From an uncultured Clostridia bacterium (GTDB lineage Bacteria; Bacillota_A; Clostridia; TANB77; CAG-508): a stretch of 9,499 nucleotides of DNA. Position 1 is the first letter of the stretch. The number at the start of each line of letters is the position of its first letter. This document shows, piece after piece, positions 1-5,638 of the stretch. The stretch is from the NCBI GenBank assembly GCA_947625985.1, contig CANQQF010000037.1:1-9499 (forward strand), read 5' to 3'. The notes below the pieces were generated by a model that was given only the letters and a program-made list of their open reading frames with translations, was not told the origin of the DNA and did no database searches. The position numbers were made by a program, and so were the translations under genes.

Positions 1-468
1 TGGTAAATATACATCAATATACCCTTTTAAAAAGTCTATTGTTTCTTCATTCTCATATCCATTGGTATTATATATAACTGGAATTTTAAGTCCCTGCTTT
101 TTTGCAATATCTAGTGCTTCAATTATATGATACACATATGATGTTGGCGTTACTAAGTTTATATTATTTGCACCCTTTTTTTGTTGCTCAATAAATATAT
201 TTGCTAATTGTTCTATACTTATTTCTTTTCCTTTTTGTTCTTGACTTATCTCATAGTTTTGGCAAAACATACAACTCAAATTACAATTACTAAAAAATAT
301 AGTTCCTGACCCATTTTTTCCACTTATACATGGTTCTTCAAAATAATGAAGTGATACTAAAGCAATTTTCACTTTAGCACCTGATTTACATCTTCCAAAT
401 TTTCCTTCTAATCTGTTTATTTTACAATTATGAGGACATAATGTGCAACTTTCTAATTTTTCTATCAT
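1..468 (-). CDS. PflX-type radical SAM protein (COG1313-like), C-terminus beyond window
   Basis: Partial gene: 156 N-terminal residues are visible and the frame is still open at the left edge. Seen: an N-terminal Cys cluster (C8, C11, C15, C27, in CTLCPHNC...GRC), then EEPCISGKNGSGTIFFS (44-60) leading into the radical SAM cluster motif C62-NLS-C66-MF-C69-QN, and VTPTSYVYHI (106-115). The GSGTIFFS-CNLxCxxCQNYxIS context is characteristic of the pyruvate-formate-lyase-activating-enzyme-like PflX group, which binds a 4Fe-4S cluster and S-adenosylmethionine; the substrate of this group is not established. The ATG at 468 is preceded by AGAGG about 6 nt upstream and lies 13 bp after the TSCPD gene stop, so the two are probably co-transcribed and coupled. 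The four N-terminal cysteines may hold an auxiliary cluster or zinc (inference). The family is clear; the exact reaction is unknown. Confidence 0.88.
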   Translation of the reverse strand, partial: MIEKLESCTLCPHNCKINRLEGKFGRCKSGAKVKIALVSLHYFEEPCISGKNGSGTIFFSNCNLSCMFCQNYEISQEQKGKEISIEQLANIFIEQQKKGANNINLVTPTSYVYHIIEALDIAKKQGLKIPVIYNTNGYENEETIDFLKGYIDVYLP

Positions 469-481
469 TTACAACCTCTTT

Positions 482-748
482 TTATGCAGATTTTTGTGAT
501 TCATCATAAGCTTTTCTTACAGCTTTTGCTAATTGATCTGCACATGACGTTCCTCTATATCCACATTGAATTCCACCTATTTTTTTTTCTATTTCTTCTA
601 CTGTCATACCTTCAACTAATCTAGGTAATGCTTGCAAATTTCCTGGACATCCTCCATCTAAAAATCTAACATTTTTTACTATATTTCCTTCTAAAGTAAA
701 TTTTATTCTTCCTGCACATGTATTTTCTGTCTCATATGTGTATTCCAT
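482..748 (-). CDS. TSCPD-domain protein (TIGR03905-like)
   Basis: Small 88-residue cytosolic protein with no membrane segment. Motifs: CAGRIKF (11-17), GGCPGN (32-37), then GIQCGYRGTSCADQLA (59-74). The last is the family's hallmark TSCPD motif, here with Pro changed to Ala (TSCAD). Four cysteines (C11, C34, C62, C69) are spaced as in this family and plausibly bind a metal. The same domain occurs at the C-terminus of some class II ribonucleotide reductases (NrdJ), but a stand-alone copy has no established function. The length is normal for the stand-alone family. The start is supported by AAAGGAGTG 7 nt upstream and a good promoter. It leads a two-gene unit with the radical SAM gene 13 bp downstream, so a redox or cofactor-related partnership is possible but is inference. 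Confidence 0.9.
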   Translation of the reverse strand: MEYTYETENTCAGRIKFTLEGNIVKNVRFLDGGCPGNLQALPRLVEGMTVEEIEKKIGGIQCGYRGTSCADQLAKAVRKAYDESQKSA

Positions 749-782
749 TTATATTCACTCCTTTACTTATATTTCTATTTAA

Positions 783-811
783 ATTTTAATTATATTTATT
801 ATTTTTGTCAA
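783..811 (-). promoter_or_regulatory. Sigma-A-type promoter of TSCPD/radical SAM unit
   Basis: Reading the minus strand: -35 TTGACA (811-806), 17-bp spacer, -10 TAAAAT (788-783), about 35 bp before the ATG at 748. A TATAAT at 794-789 also exists but only 11 bp from the -35. It lies just downstream of the terminator that closes the glycosidase gene, so the TSCPD unit is transcribed independently. Confidence 0.75.
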
Positions 812-834
812 TATTAAAGTTTTTTATCAAAAAT

Positions 835-863
835 AAACAAGTAGTTTAATAAACTACTTGTTT
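835..863 (-). terminator. Intrinsic terminator of GH13 gene
   Basis: A perfect 13-bp inverted repeat (835-847 and 851-863, AAACAAGTAGTTT arms) with a 3-nt loop lies 10 bp past the glycosidase stop codon. On the minus strand it is followed by TTATTTTTG, a U-rich tail. The only gene running into it is the glycosidase. Confidence 0.85.
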
Positions 864-873
864 GTTTTTGAAA

Positions 874-2709
874 CTATTTTATAACAAATGCTCCATATGG
901 TGGAACACACTGTTTATCACCACAAACTCCATTCAAACTGAACACTTTATTTGAAATATCTATATCTTCAATTTTTATTTGTTCAGGAGTTCTATTTACA
1001 ACCATTGTTAATTCGCCTCTTTTATAAATAGCCTTTTTTTCATCAACACATACTAATTCAAAGTTGTCATTATCATAAAAATAACTTTTATATTCATTTC
1101 TAAATTTTCCCATCATACGATAAAAATCGTATTTTTTTTGATTGATATTTCCCCAAGGAAAAGTTTTTCTGTTAAATGGATCTTTATATCCTTCAACACC
1201 GGCTTCGTCTCCAGCAAAAATTACTGGTAATCCAGGAAGAGTATATTGCATAAATACTGCAAGTTCTTGTAGTTTATCTGCAAGTTCTCTTTTTTCCTCA
1301 GGAATTTCGTTATCATGTTCCCATTTTCTAAATTTGTATGTATCAAAATTACCGTTCGTATACCAATAATTATCTTGTTCCATATCCCAGACATTTTCAA
1401 AATTTGTTGATCCTTTCATAAAATCACCAACCAAAATATTTGGAATTCTAGGAATATCATGTGATGATAGAAATATTGGAGATACTGCCAATGCCTGATG
1501 TGGGTATAAATCATAAATACCTTTTACAGTTTTTCTAAATGTATTATAATCTCCCCATCTTATGTAGATATAAATTGCATTTGCAAACCGATAATTCATA
1601 ACTCCATCTAGTTCATCTCCAAAGAAGAATTCTCTATGATCACCAACTATAGCATTTTTCCATACTTCGCCTAAGATATATTTTTTAAAGTGTTTTCTAA
1701 TATGTTTTAATGTTTCATCTGGCAAGCTGTCTGCAACATCAAGTCTAATACCATCAACATATTGTACATATAACTCTAACCATCTTGTTAAATGTTTAAT
1801 ATATTTTTCATTATATTTATTAAACTCTATAAGATGTCTATATCCCCACCAACATCTAGGCTCATCATATTTGTGAATCCAATCATAGATTTCCGGATCT
1901 TCATGTAACATTCTATTTCTATCACTCGAGTGATTGAAAACAACGTCTATAATTAATGATATTCCTAATTTGTTTGCTTTTTCATGAAGTTCTTTAAGAT
2001 CCTCCCATGTTCCAACCATTTCATCAACCTTTTCATAATCTTCTGTATCATAACGATTAGAAGAAGGGCTCTTAAAAATTGGTGTTAGATATATTGAATT
2101 TACACCTAAGGATTTAATATAAGGTAATCTTTCGATAATTCCCTTTAAGTTTCCACCATAAAACTGATCATTTCTGTAAGCACCATCGTCATCTGGCTTC
2201 CATTTAACATCACAATTCCAATCAACAATTTTCTTTTTTGTCTCTTCTGATGGGCTTTCGCAACAAAATGTATCTACAAAAATTTGATACATTATTCCTC
2301 CTTTAATACTATCTGGAGTTTTAAAAGATGAATGATATACGAATATTTCCCAATAGTTATAACCACTAGCATTTACTTCTGTTAAAACTGATGCATCTGT
2401 TTTTTCATCATATTGGATATATTTGTTTTTTCCATCTATTTTAAGCTGAATAACAAAAGTTCTGTATCCTGGAGAATTAAAAGTTACATTAGTTTCGAAT
2501 ATACTATAGTCATTGGTAGATCCAAATCCATTATATTCCATTCTATGTACTTTTTCTGCTCCTGTACTTTCTCCATATCTGTTGAATAAAACTTCTACAT
2601 CTTTTACATAACCAAAGCTATTTGGTATCCGTAAGCTAATTGTTAGTTGTTCTCCTGTTTGTACAGGTGTTTTACTAGTTTTTACAATAATTTCATTATT
2701 TCTAATCAT
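874..2709 (-). CDS. Cytoplasmic GH13 alpha-glucosidase, neopullulanase/cyclomaltodextrinase-like
   Basis: 611 residues, no signal peptide, so intracellular. An N-terminal beta-rich region (about 1-125) resembles the CBM34-like domain of neopullulanase, maltogenic amylase and cyclomaltodextrinase. The TIM barrel begins at GIMYQIFVDTF (138-148), followed by QFYGGNLKGI and TPIFKSPSSNRYDTEDY. Catalytic regions: I DVVFNH (255-260); II GIRLDVA (320-326) with nucleophile Asp324; III ILGEVW with acid/base Glu348; IV LSSHDIPR with transition-state Asp418. GDE (500-502) and a C-terminal beta domain follow. All catalytic residues are present. Expected role: hydrolysis of alpha-1,4 (perhaps alpha-1,6) bonds in imported maltodextrins, cyclodextrins or pullulan fragments; exact specificity cannot be read. 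AAGGAGGT precedes the ATG. The gene stands alone between its own promoter and terminator, with no sugar transporter in view. Confidence 0.92.
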   Translation of the reverse strand: MIRNNEIIVKTSKTPVQTGEQLTISLRIPNSFGYVKDVEVLFNRYGESTGAEKVHRMEYNGFGSTNDYSIFETNVTFNSPGYRTFVIQLKIDGKNKYIQYDEKTDASVLTEVNASGYNYWEIFVYHSSFKTPDSIKGGIMYQIFVDTFCCESPSEETKKKIVDWNCDVKWKPDDDGAYRNDQFYGGNLKGIIERLPYIKSLGVNSIYLTPIFKSPSSNRYDTEDYEKVDEMVGTWEDLKELHEKANKLGISLIIDVVFNHSSDRNRMLHEDPEIYDWIHKYDEPRCWWGYRHLIEFNKYNEKYIKHLTRWLELYVQYVDGIRLDVADSLPDETLKHIRKHFKKYILGEVWKNAIVGDHREFFFGDELDGVMNYRFANAIYIYIRWGDYNTFRKTVKGIYDLYPHQALAVSPIFLSSHDIPRIPNILVGDFMKGSTNFENVWDMEQDNYWYTNGNFDTYKFRKWEHDNEIPEEKRELADKLQELAVFMQYTLPGLPVIFAGDEAGVEGYKDPFNRKTFPWGNINQKKYDFYRMMGKFRNEYKSYFYDNDNFELVCVDEKKAIYKRGELTMVVNRTPEQIKIEDIDISNKVFSLNGVCGDKQCVPPYGAFVIK

Positions 2710-2747
2710 TTTGACAACCTCCTTAATTATAAGTCTTGGTTTTTTTC

Positions 2748-2772
2748 TAATTTGATTAATAATGTCAAATTA
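2748..2772. promoter_or_regulatory. Candidate operator (inverted repeat) at GH13 start site
   Basis: An 8-bp inverted repeat, TAATTTGA (2748-2755) and TCAAATTA (2765-2772), has a 9-bp spacer. It runs from the edge of the -10 across the predicted transcription start, where a repressor would block initiation. It does not look like a CcpA cre site. AT-rich palindromes are common in this DNA, so this is suggestive only. Confidence 0.35.
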
Positions 2773-2800
2773 TTGTACTACTTTTTTTTGGTTTTGTCAA
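2772..2800 (-). promoter_or_regulatory. Sigma-A-type promoter of GH13 gene
   Basis: Minus strand: -35 TTGACA (2800-2795), exactly 17 bp, -10 TACAAT (2777-2772). Predicted start near 2765, giving a leader of about 55 nt with AAGGAGGT ahead of the ATG at 2709. One of the clearest promoters in the window. Confidence 0.8.
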
Positions 2801-2808
2801 TTTTTATT

Positions 2809-2843
2809 AATAAACCATAGAAAATTTCTCCATCTGGTTTATT
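2809..2843 (-). terminator. Hairpin after the 156-residue gene, probable terminator
   Basis: A 9-bp stem, AATAAACCA (2809-2817) with TGGTTTATT (2835-2843), begins immediately after the stop codon. On the minus strand the tail is AATAAAAATTG, a weak U-tract; on the plus strand the tail is much richer in T, but no plus-strand gene enters here. Confidence 0.45.
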
Positions 2844-3314
2844 TTATTTTTTTCTTTTAAAAAACTCTTTTATTTTATTTATAATTTTATCAACAAATTT
2901 TTCTTTCTTATATTCAATTATTTGATTCTCTTGATTAAGAATCTTATCTTCTGAACTTAATTTTTCTTGATGCATTTTGTTATTTTTAAACAAGCTATCC
3001 AAATTATATTTTTTATTAAGTTCTTCTCTATATTTATTTTCATTTTCTTTCATTACTCCCAATAATTTTTCTCTTTTACTATTATCGGACCAGTATTTAA
3101 TATATAAAAATGTTAAATACATTTCTGTTGTTTCAAGAAGTTCTTGATCTTCAAGCTTTTTACTATAATCTAATTGAAATTTATAATCTTTTGCTTTATT
3201 TTCCTTTATATATTTTTTTAATTTTTCTGGTATCTTTTCCATTAATGTTGAATGTAAAATATTAAAAATTTCATCCACTTCATATAATGTATTTTTATAT
3301 TCTATATCTGTCAT
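2844..3314 (-). CDS. Conserved hypothetical protein with basic amphipathic C-terminal tail
   Basis: 156 residues, highly charged (Lys/Glu), predicted mostly helical, no signal peptide and no membrane helix. Visible: EVDEIFNILHSTLMEKIPEKLKKYIKEN near the N-terminus (split here at residues 12-39), LEDQELLETTEMYLTFLYIKYW (about 55-76), then a coiled, Lys/Glu-rich second half ending in the basic amphipathic segment FVDKIINKIKEFFKRKK. The N-terminal pattern reminds me of uncharacterised proteins common in gut Clostridia; that is recollection, not a search. AGGAG precedes the ATG, and the upstream 273-residue gene stops 12 bp away, so the two form an operon. The tail resembles that of the operon partner, suggesting a shared target such as the membrane surface or a common complex (inference). 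Function unknown. Confidence 0.8.
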   Translation of the reverse strand: MTDIEYKNTLYEVDEIFNILHSTLMEKIPEKLKKYIKENKAKDYKFQLDYSKKLEDQELLETTEMYLTFLYIKYWSDNSKREKLLGVMKENENKYREELNKKYNLDSLFKNNKMHQEKLSSEDKILNQENQIIEYKKEKFVDKIINKIKEFFKRKK

Positions 3315-3326
3315 TTCTACATCTCC

Positions 3327-4148
3327 TTATTTTTGAATATCATTATTTTGATCTTTTGATTTTCCCATTAATCTATTTTTTAAATTATTTAAAAATTGGC
3401 TGAATTTTCCACTTTTTTGTCTTTCCGCAATAGACTCAATTTGATCTAATCCACTTCCTGTAAGTTGATCACTTTCTTTATTTTCTTTTTCTTCACTCAG
3501 TTCTTCTTTAATATCTTCAATTTCAACAACTGGCTCTTCTTCAACTATTGCTTTTTCCTCAACAATTGGTTCTTCTTCAACCATTGCTTTTTCTTCAACA
3601 ATTGGTTCTTCTTCAACCATTGCTTTTTCCTCGATAATTGGTTCCTGCTTAATCGATTCTACACCTAATTCTTCTTCAATTGATTTTGTTTCTATAACTG
3701 GCTCTTGTTCGTTGATTTCATTTTCTAAAAAGTTATTATTTTCTATATTTTCCATATATTTTTCTATAACTTCTTCGGGTCTCATAACACTTCTTGTATC
3801 TATTAATATTCCATGATAATCTGCATATACTTCTTTTCCATCATCATAACTTATTTTTCTATATAATATTTCGCTTGCCGCATCTTCTAAACTCATATCT
3901 TGGTTTACAAATATTTCATGTTGATGATTATCCCAATTATTAAAATCTTCCATATATTGTTTTAAAATTTCTTCATTATTTCCCATTTCTGTATCAATTA
4001 ATACTTCATTAAAGTATGTATAAACATCTCTACCCGTAGCACTTTTTATTTTATTCATTCTTTCAACAAGTTCCTTTAGTCCTTCACTATTTCCTTTTGT
4101 ATTAGGTGAAATAAACAATTTTTTATTTTCTTTTTTTTCGTTATTCAT
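3327..4148 (-). CDS. Hypothetical protein: duplicated N-terminal module, Glu-rich 12-residue repeats
   Basis: 273 residues, acidic, no signal peptide or membrane helix. Three parts are visible. Residues 39-69 (GRDVYTYFNEVLIDTE...) and 104-135 (GKEVYADYHGILIDTR...) are two copies of one module of about 31 residues, each ending in (I/V)xx(Q/K)YME(D/N). Residues 168-209 are about 3.5 copies of a 12-residue unit, EEPIVEEKAMVE, likely an extended acidic spacer. The C-terminus (247-265, KFSQFLNNLKNRLMGKSK) is a basic amphipathic segment like the tail of the next gene product. AGGAGG precedes the ATG at 4148. First gene of a two-gene operon. I recognise no family; a scaffold with a tethered tail fits the shape but is inference. 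Confidence 0.8.
   Translation of the reverse strand: MNNEKKENKKLFISPNTKGNSEGLKELVERMNKIKSATGRDVYTYFNEVLIDTEMGNNEEILKQYMEDFNNWDNHQHEIFVNQDMSLEDAASEILYRKISYDDGKEVYADYHGILIDTRSVMRPEEVIEKYMENIENNNFLENEINEQEPVIETKSIEEELGVESIKQEPIIEEKAMVEEEPIVEEKAMVEEEPIVEEKAIVEEEPVVEIEDIKEELSEEKENKESDQLTGSGLDQIESIAERQKSGKFSQFLNNLKNRLMGKSKDQNNDIQK
3522..3647 (-). repeat. In-frame 36-bp tandem repeat (about 3.5 units)
   Basis: The 36-bp unit encodes EEPIVEEKAMVE; successive units read QEPIIEEKAMVE, EEPIVEEKAMVE, EEPIVEEKAIVE, EEPVVE. The middle units differ by only a few bases, so expansion is recent. Copy-number change would lengthen or shorten the acidic spacer without shifting the frame. Confidence 0.85.
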
Positions 4149-4188
4149 GTGTTTCCTCCTAAGATTTTTATTTTAAAAACAATTTATA

Positions 4189-4216
4189 TTATTTTTACTT
4201 ATTTTACTTATTTTAC
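4189..4216. repeat. Short tandem repeat TTATTTTAC x3
   Basis: Three direct copies of a 9-bp unit (the first with an extra T) in the leader of the 273-residue gene, between its candidate promoter and ribosome binding site. No function is evident; simple AT-rich slippage product. Confidence 0.6.
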
Positions 4217-4239
4217 TATACTTTATAGATATATTGGAG

Positions 4240-4268
4240 TTTTTATCTAAAATTTAATATTCTTGTAA
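4240..4268 (-). promoter_or_regulatory. Candidate promoter of the 273/156-residue operon
   Basis: Minus strand: TTACAA (4268-4263), 17 bp, TAAAAA (4245-4240), giving a leader of about 85 nt. The match is only moderate. A TATAGT further downstream, next to a CTATA-CTT-TATAG inverted repeat (4216-4228), is an alternative -10 with a poor -35. Confidence 0.35.
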
Positions 4269-4296
4269 CATTTCTGCAATAAACTTACAATAAAAA

Positions 4297-4331
4297 AACA
4301 AAAGCCTATATAATTATCTGAAGCTTTTGTT
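4297..4331 (-). terminator. Intrinsic terminator downstream of the small relic ORF
   Basis: A 9-bp perfect stem, AACAAAAGC (4297-4305) with GCTTTTGTT (4323-4331) and a 17-nt loop, is followed on the minus strand by TTTTTTTATTG. This is a textbook minus-strand terminator, yet the only reading frame ending just before it is the small frame at 4347-4460, which argues that a real minus-strand gene existed there. Confidence 0.75.
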
Positions 4332-4346
4332 CTGGTTATTTATGTT

Positions 4347-4460
4347 TTATAAGAAAAATATTACTATAAATACAATTACAATAAAGTTAAATATTAGTGT
4401 GCCACCAAATGCATAAGTTTTCAATATTCTGGTATCTTCGATTTGTTTATGTTCATTATA
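4347..4460 (-). pseudogene. Relic or start-impaired gene for a tiny single-helix membrane protein
   Basis: An open frame of 37 codons (bounded upstream by an in-frame TAA at 4463-4461) reads a polar start, HKQIEDTRILKTYAFGG, then a hydrophobic helix, TLIFNFIVIVFIVIFFL, and a TAA stop 16 bp before a strong terminator. It has no in-frame ATG. An ATG at 4456 lies one frame off and yields only MNINKSKIPEY before a stop; adding a single A after that ATG would give MKHKQIEDTRILKTY and join the frames. So it looks like a small membrane protein inactivated by a one-base deletion, or one starting at a weak TTG near 4424. No convincing ribosome binding site is seen. Function unknown. Confidence 0.45.
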
Positions 4461-4661
4461 TTATCTTTATGTATTTCCAAAAAATTACATTAACATAAAA
4501 TCTATAAATTTTTAAATAATTTTTCATCTTTTACTTTCTTGTATAAAATGCTAGTTATTTGTATTTACAAAATAGTAGACTCTGCATTTTTATATTCTCC
4601 CTTTTTGTTTTGTTCGGTTGTAATTTTTTACTTTTCCATTTTTTTGCCAATTTTTTAATAC

Positions 4662-4761
4662 TTCTGTTTTTTTCTTGTTTTCATTTTTTATTTATAAATC
4701 TTAAATCTTCACAATCTATTTTTCTTTCATATCCAATCTTTTCATATACATGATTACTTAT
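4662..4761. repeat. 100-bp exact direct repeat, copy 1 (detached copy of acetyltransferase 3' end)
   Basis: Identical base for base to 6930-7029 (offset 2268). Mismatches begin at once on both sides (4661 and 4762), so the borders are sharp. It holds the last 26 codons, the stop and 19 bp of 3' flank of the acetyltransferase gene, but here without the rest of the gene. Confidence 0.95.
4681..4761 (-). pseudogene. C-terminal fragment of GNAT acetyltransferase
   Basis: Reads ISNHVYEKIGYERKIDCEDL and on to ...RFINKK-stop, identical to residues 259-284 of the intact protein at 6949-7803. Upstream the frame continues only into AT-rich sequence up to an in-frame TAG at 4800-4798, with no start codon and no acetyl-CoA site, so it cannot encode an enzyme. 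It lies within repeat copy 1. Confidence 0.9.
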
Positions 4762-4777
4762 ACAAAAAATTTGTATA
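4759..4777. repeat. Palindrome TATACAAA-AAA-TTTGTATA at inner edge of repeat copy 1
   Basis: Perfect 8-bp arms (4759-4766 and 4770-4777) with a 3-bp centre. It straddles the repeat border and ends 16 bp before the -35 of the plus-strand pair, so it could be an operator for that promoter, a recombination site, or chance in AT-rich DNA. Confidence 0.5.
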
Positions 4778-4793
4778 AAAATAAAAAAAATAA

Positions 4794-4822
4794 TTGACTA
4801 AAAAAAAGTTATTATATATAAT
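4794..4822 (+). promoter_or_regulatory. Sigma-A-type promoter of DUF4190/DUF2752 pair
   Basis: -35 TTGACT (4794-4799), 17-bp spacer, -10 TATAAT (4817-4822), with the start codon at 4854 and AGGGAG at 4841-4846. It lies inside the segment bracketed by the 100-bp repeats, so the pair carries its own promoter. Confidence 0.8.
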
Positions 4823-4853
4823 AATTGTAGTTTAAATAGAAGGGAGATTTAAT

Positions 4854-5135
4854 ATGGGAGTAGCATCATTAGTACTAGGAATAGTGTCACTAGTTATAGG
4901 ATTTATTCCAGTTTGTGGATCTATAGCTTTTGTTCCAGCAATAGTCGGTTTTATTTTAGGAATCATAGACATAGTACAAAAAAATAAAAATAAAGAACCT
5001 AAAGGTATGTCAATAGCAGGTACTGTTCTATCAGCAATTGCAATTGTTGTAATTATTTGGTGGGTATTTATTGCAGCAGCAGGTGCTGCAGGAGCAGTAG
5101 CAGAGCTTGGCAATAATATAACATCAATCCAATGA
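4854..5135 (+). CDS. DUF4190-like small membrane protein
   Basis: 93 residues. Helix-forming segments: about 3-18 (ASLVLGIVSLVIGF), 23-42 (SIAFVPAIVGFILGIIDIVQ), a polar KNKNKEPKGM loop (43-52), then 53-83 (SIAGTVLSAIAIVVIIWW and an Ala/Gly-rich end). The opening LVLGIVSL, FILGIIDIVQ and KGxSIAGxVLS pattern is that of DUF4190-type inner-membrane proteins of unknown function. AGGGAG lies 7 nt before the ATG. Its stop overlaps the next ATG (ATGA), so the next gene is translationally coupled. It lies on the opposite strand to everything else in the window and inside the 100-bp repeat bracket. Family membership is by pattern; function is unknown. Confidence 0.85.
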   Translation: MGVASLVLGIVSLVIGFIPVCGSIAFVPAIVGFILGIIDIVQKNKNKEPKGMSIAGTVLSAIAIVVIIWWVFIAAAGAAGAVAELGNNITSIQ

Positions 5136-5560
5136 TAAAAGGAAAACATTTAAAAAATTACATATATATTAATAGAACAGCATTACTATTGTGTATATAT
5201 GTAATTTTTTTTCCTATTATTTCTATTCCTATAAAAAAAATAATTCCTTCCTTTGGTAATTGTGCCTATCTAGCAATAACAGGTAAGCCATGTCCTTTAT
5301 GTGGTGGTACAAGATATATTCAAAACTTAAATCAAGTATTTCATAACTGGCGTTATTTATTACATCCTTTTGGAATAATAGTGCTTTTCATTTTTTTTGA
5401 AATAATTTTTAGATTGATTATATTACATATATATATAAAGCGTAAAAAACAAAATTGTTTAGAATTAAATAAAAAATTAATAATAATAGATATAATTATT
5501 CATTTTATTGTATTTATAATTTTTACTATTTATGAAATTGCTTTTATTATTTATTCATAA
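5132..5560 (+). CDS. DUF2752 membrane protein
   Basis: 142 residues with three hydrophobic segments (about 16-34, 78-98, 117-140) and the DUF2752 signature KPCPLCGGTRYI at 52-63: a CxxC pair followed by GGTR. The CxxC could bind metal or act in redox; no function is established. The ATG overlaps the upstream stop (ATGA) and has no separate ribosome binding site, so translation probably depends on the DUF4190-like gene. From memory, DUF2752 genes often sit beside small two-helix proteins of the TM2, CD225 or DUF4190 kind, which fits a two-component membrane complex (inference). Length is typical. A terminator follows within 10 bp. Confidence 0.88.
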   Translation: MIKGKHLKNYIYINRTALLLCIYVIFFPIISIPIKKIIPSFGNCAYLAITGKPCPLCGGTRYIQNLNQVFHNWRYLLHPFGIIVLFIFFEIIFRLIILHIYIKRKKQNCLELNKKLIIIDIIIHFIVFIIFTIYEIAFIIYS

Positions 5561-5567
5561 ATTAATA

Positions 5568-5594
5568 AAACAGGGGAAATTTATTCCTCTGTTT
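5568..5594. terminator. Bidirectional terminator between convergent genes
   Basis: An 11-bp stem (5568-5578 with 5584-5594, one G-U pair) and 5-nt loop, followed by ATTATTGTTTTTCTTTT on the plus strand and TTTATTAATTT on the minus strand. It can end both the DUF2752 transcript and the converging DUF3137-like gene. Confidence 0.8.
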
Positions 5595-5638
5595 ATTATT
5601 GTTTTTCTTTTAAAAACTCTTTCTAGTTATTAATATCA

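Noticed and set aside
2748..2800. CcpA cre site at the glycosidase promoter
   Set aside because: The inverted repeat lacks the central CG and the TGnAAnCG-type core of cre.
3522..3647. 36-bp repeats considered as a CRISPR array
   Set aside because: Units are contiguous with no spacers and lie in frame inside a coding gene.
3465..3668. Plus-strand Phe/Asn-rich frame opposite the 36-bp repeats
   Set aside because: It is the mirror of the Glu-rich repeat of the minus-strand gene, with low-complexity composition and no ribosome binding site.
4555..4680. Open frame continuing past the TGA of the acetyltransferase fragment, including an ATG (4587) with GGGAG upstream that encodes MQSLLFCKYK
   Set aside because: Lys-rich low-complexity run expected in AT-rich DNA; the 10-codon ORF has no downstream gene or terminator, and the read-through frame does not match the sequence after copy 2.
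4559..4753. Plus-strand hydrophobic frame with Phe/Leu-rich product
   Set aside because: Antisense to the AT-rich gap and the acetyltransferase fragment; no promoter or ribosome binding site, and its composition simply reflects T-rich DNA.
4832..5149. Minus-strand frame opposite the DUF4190-like gene
   Set aside because: The plus strand has promoter, ribosome binding site, coupling to DUF2752 and a family pattern; the opposite frame has none.
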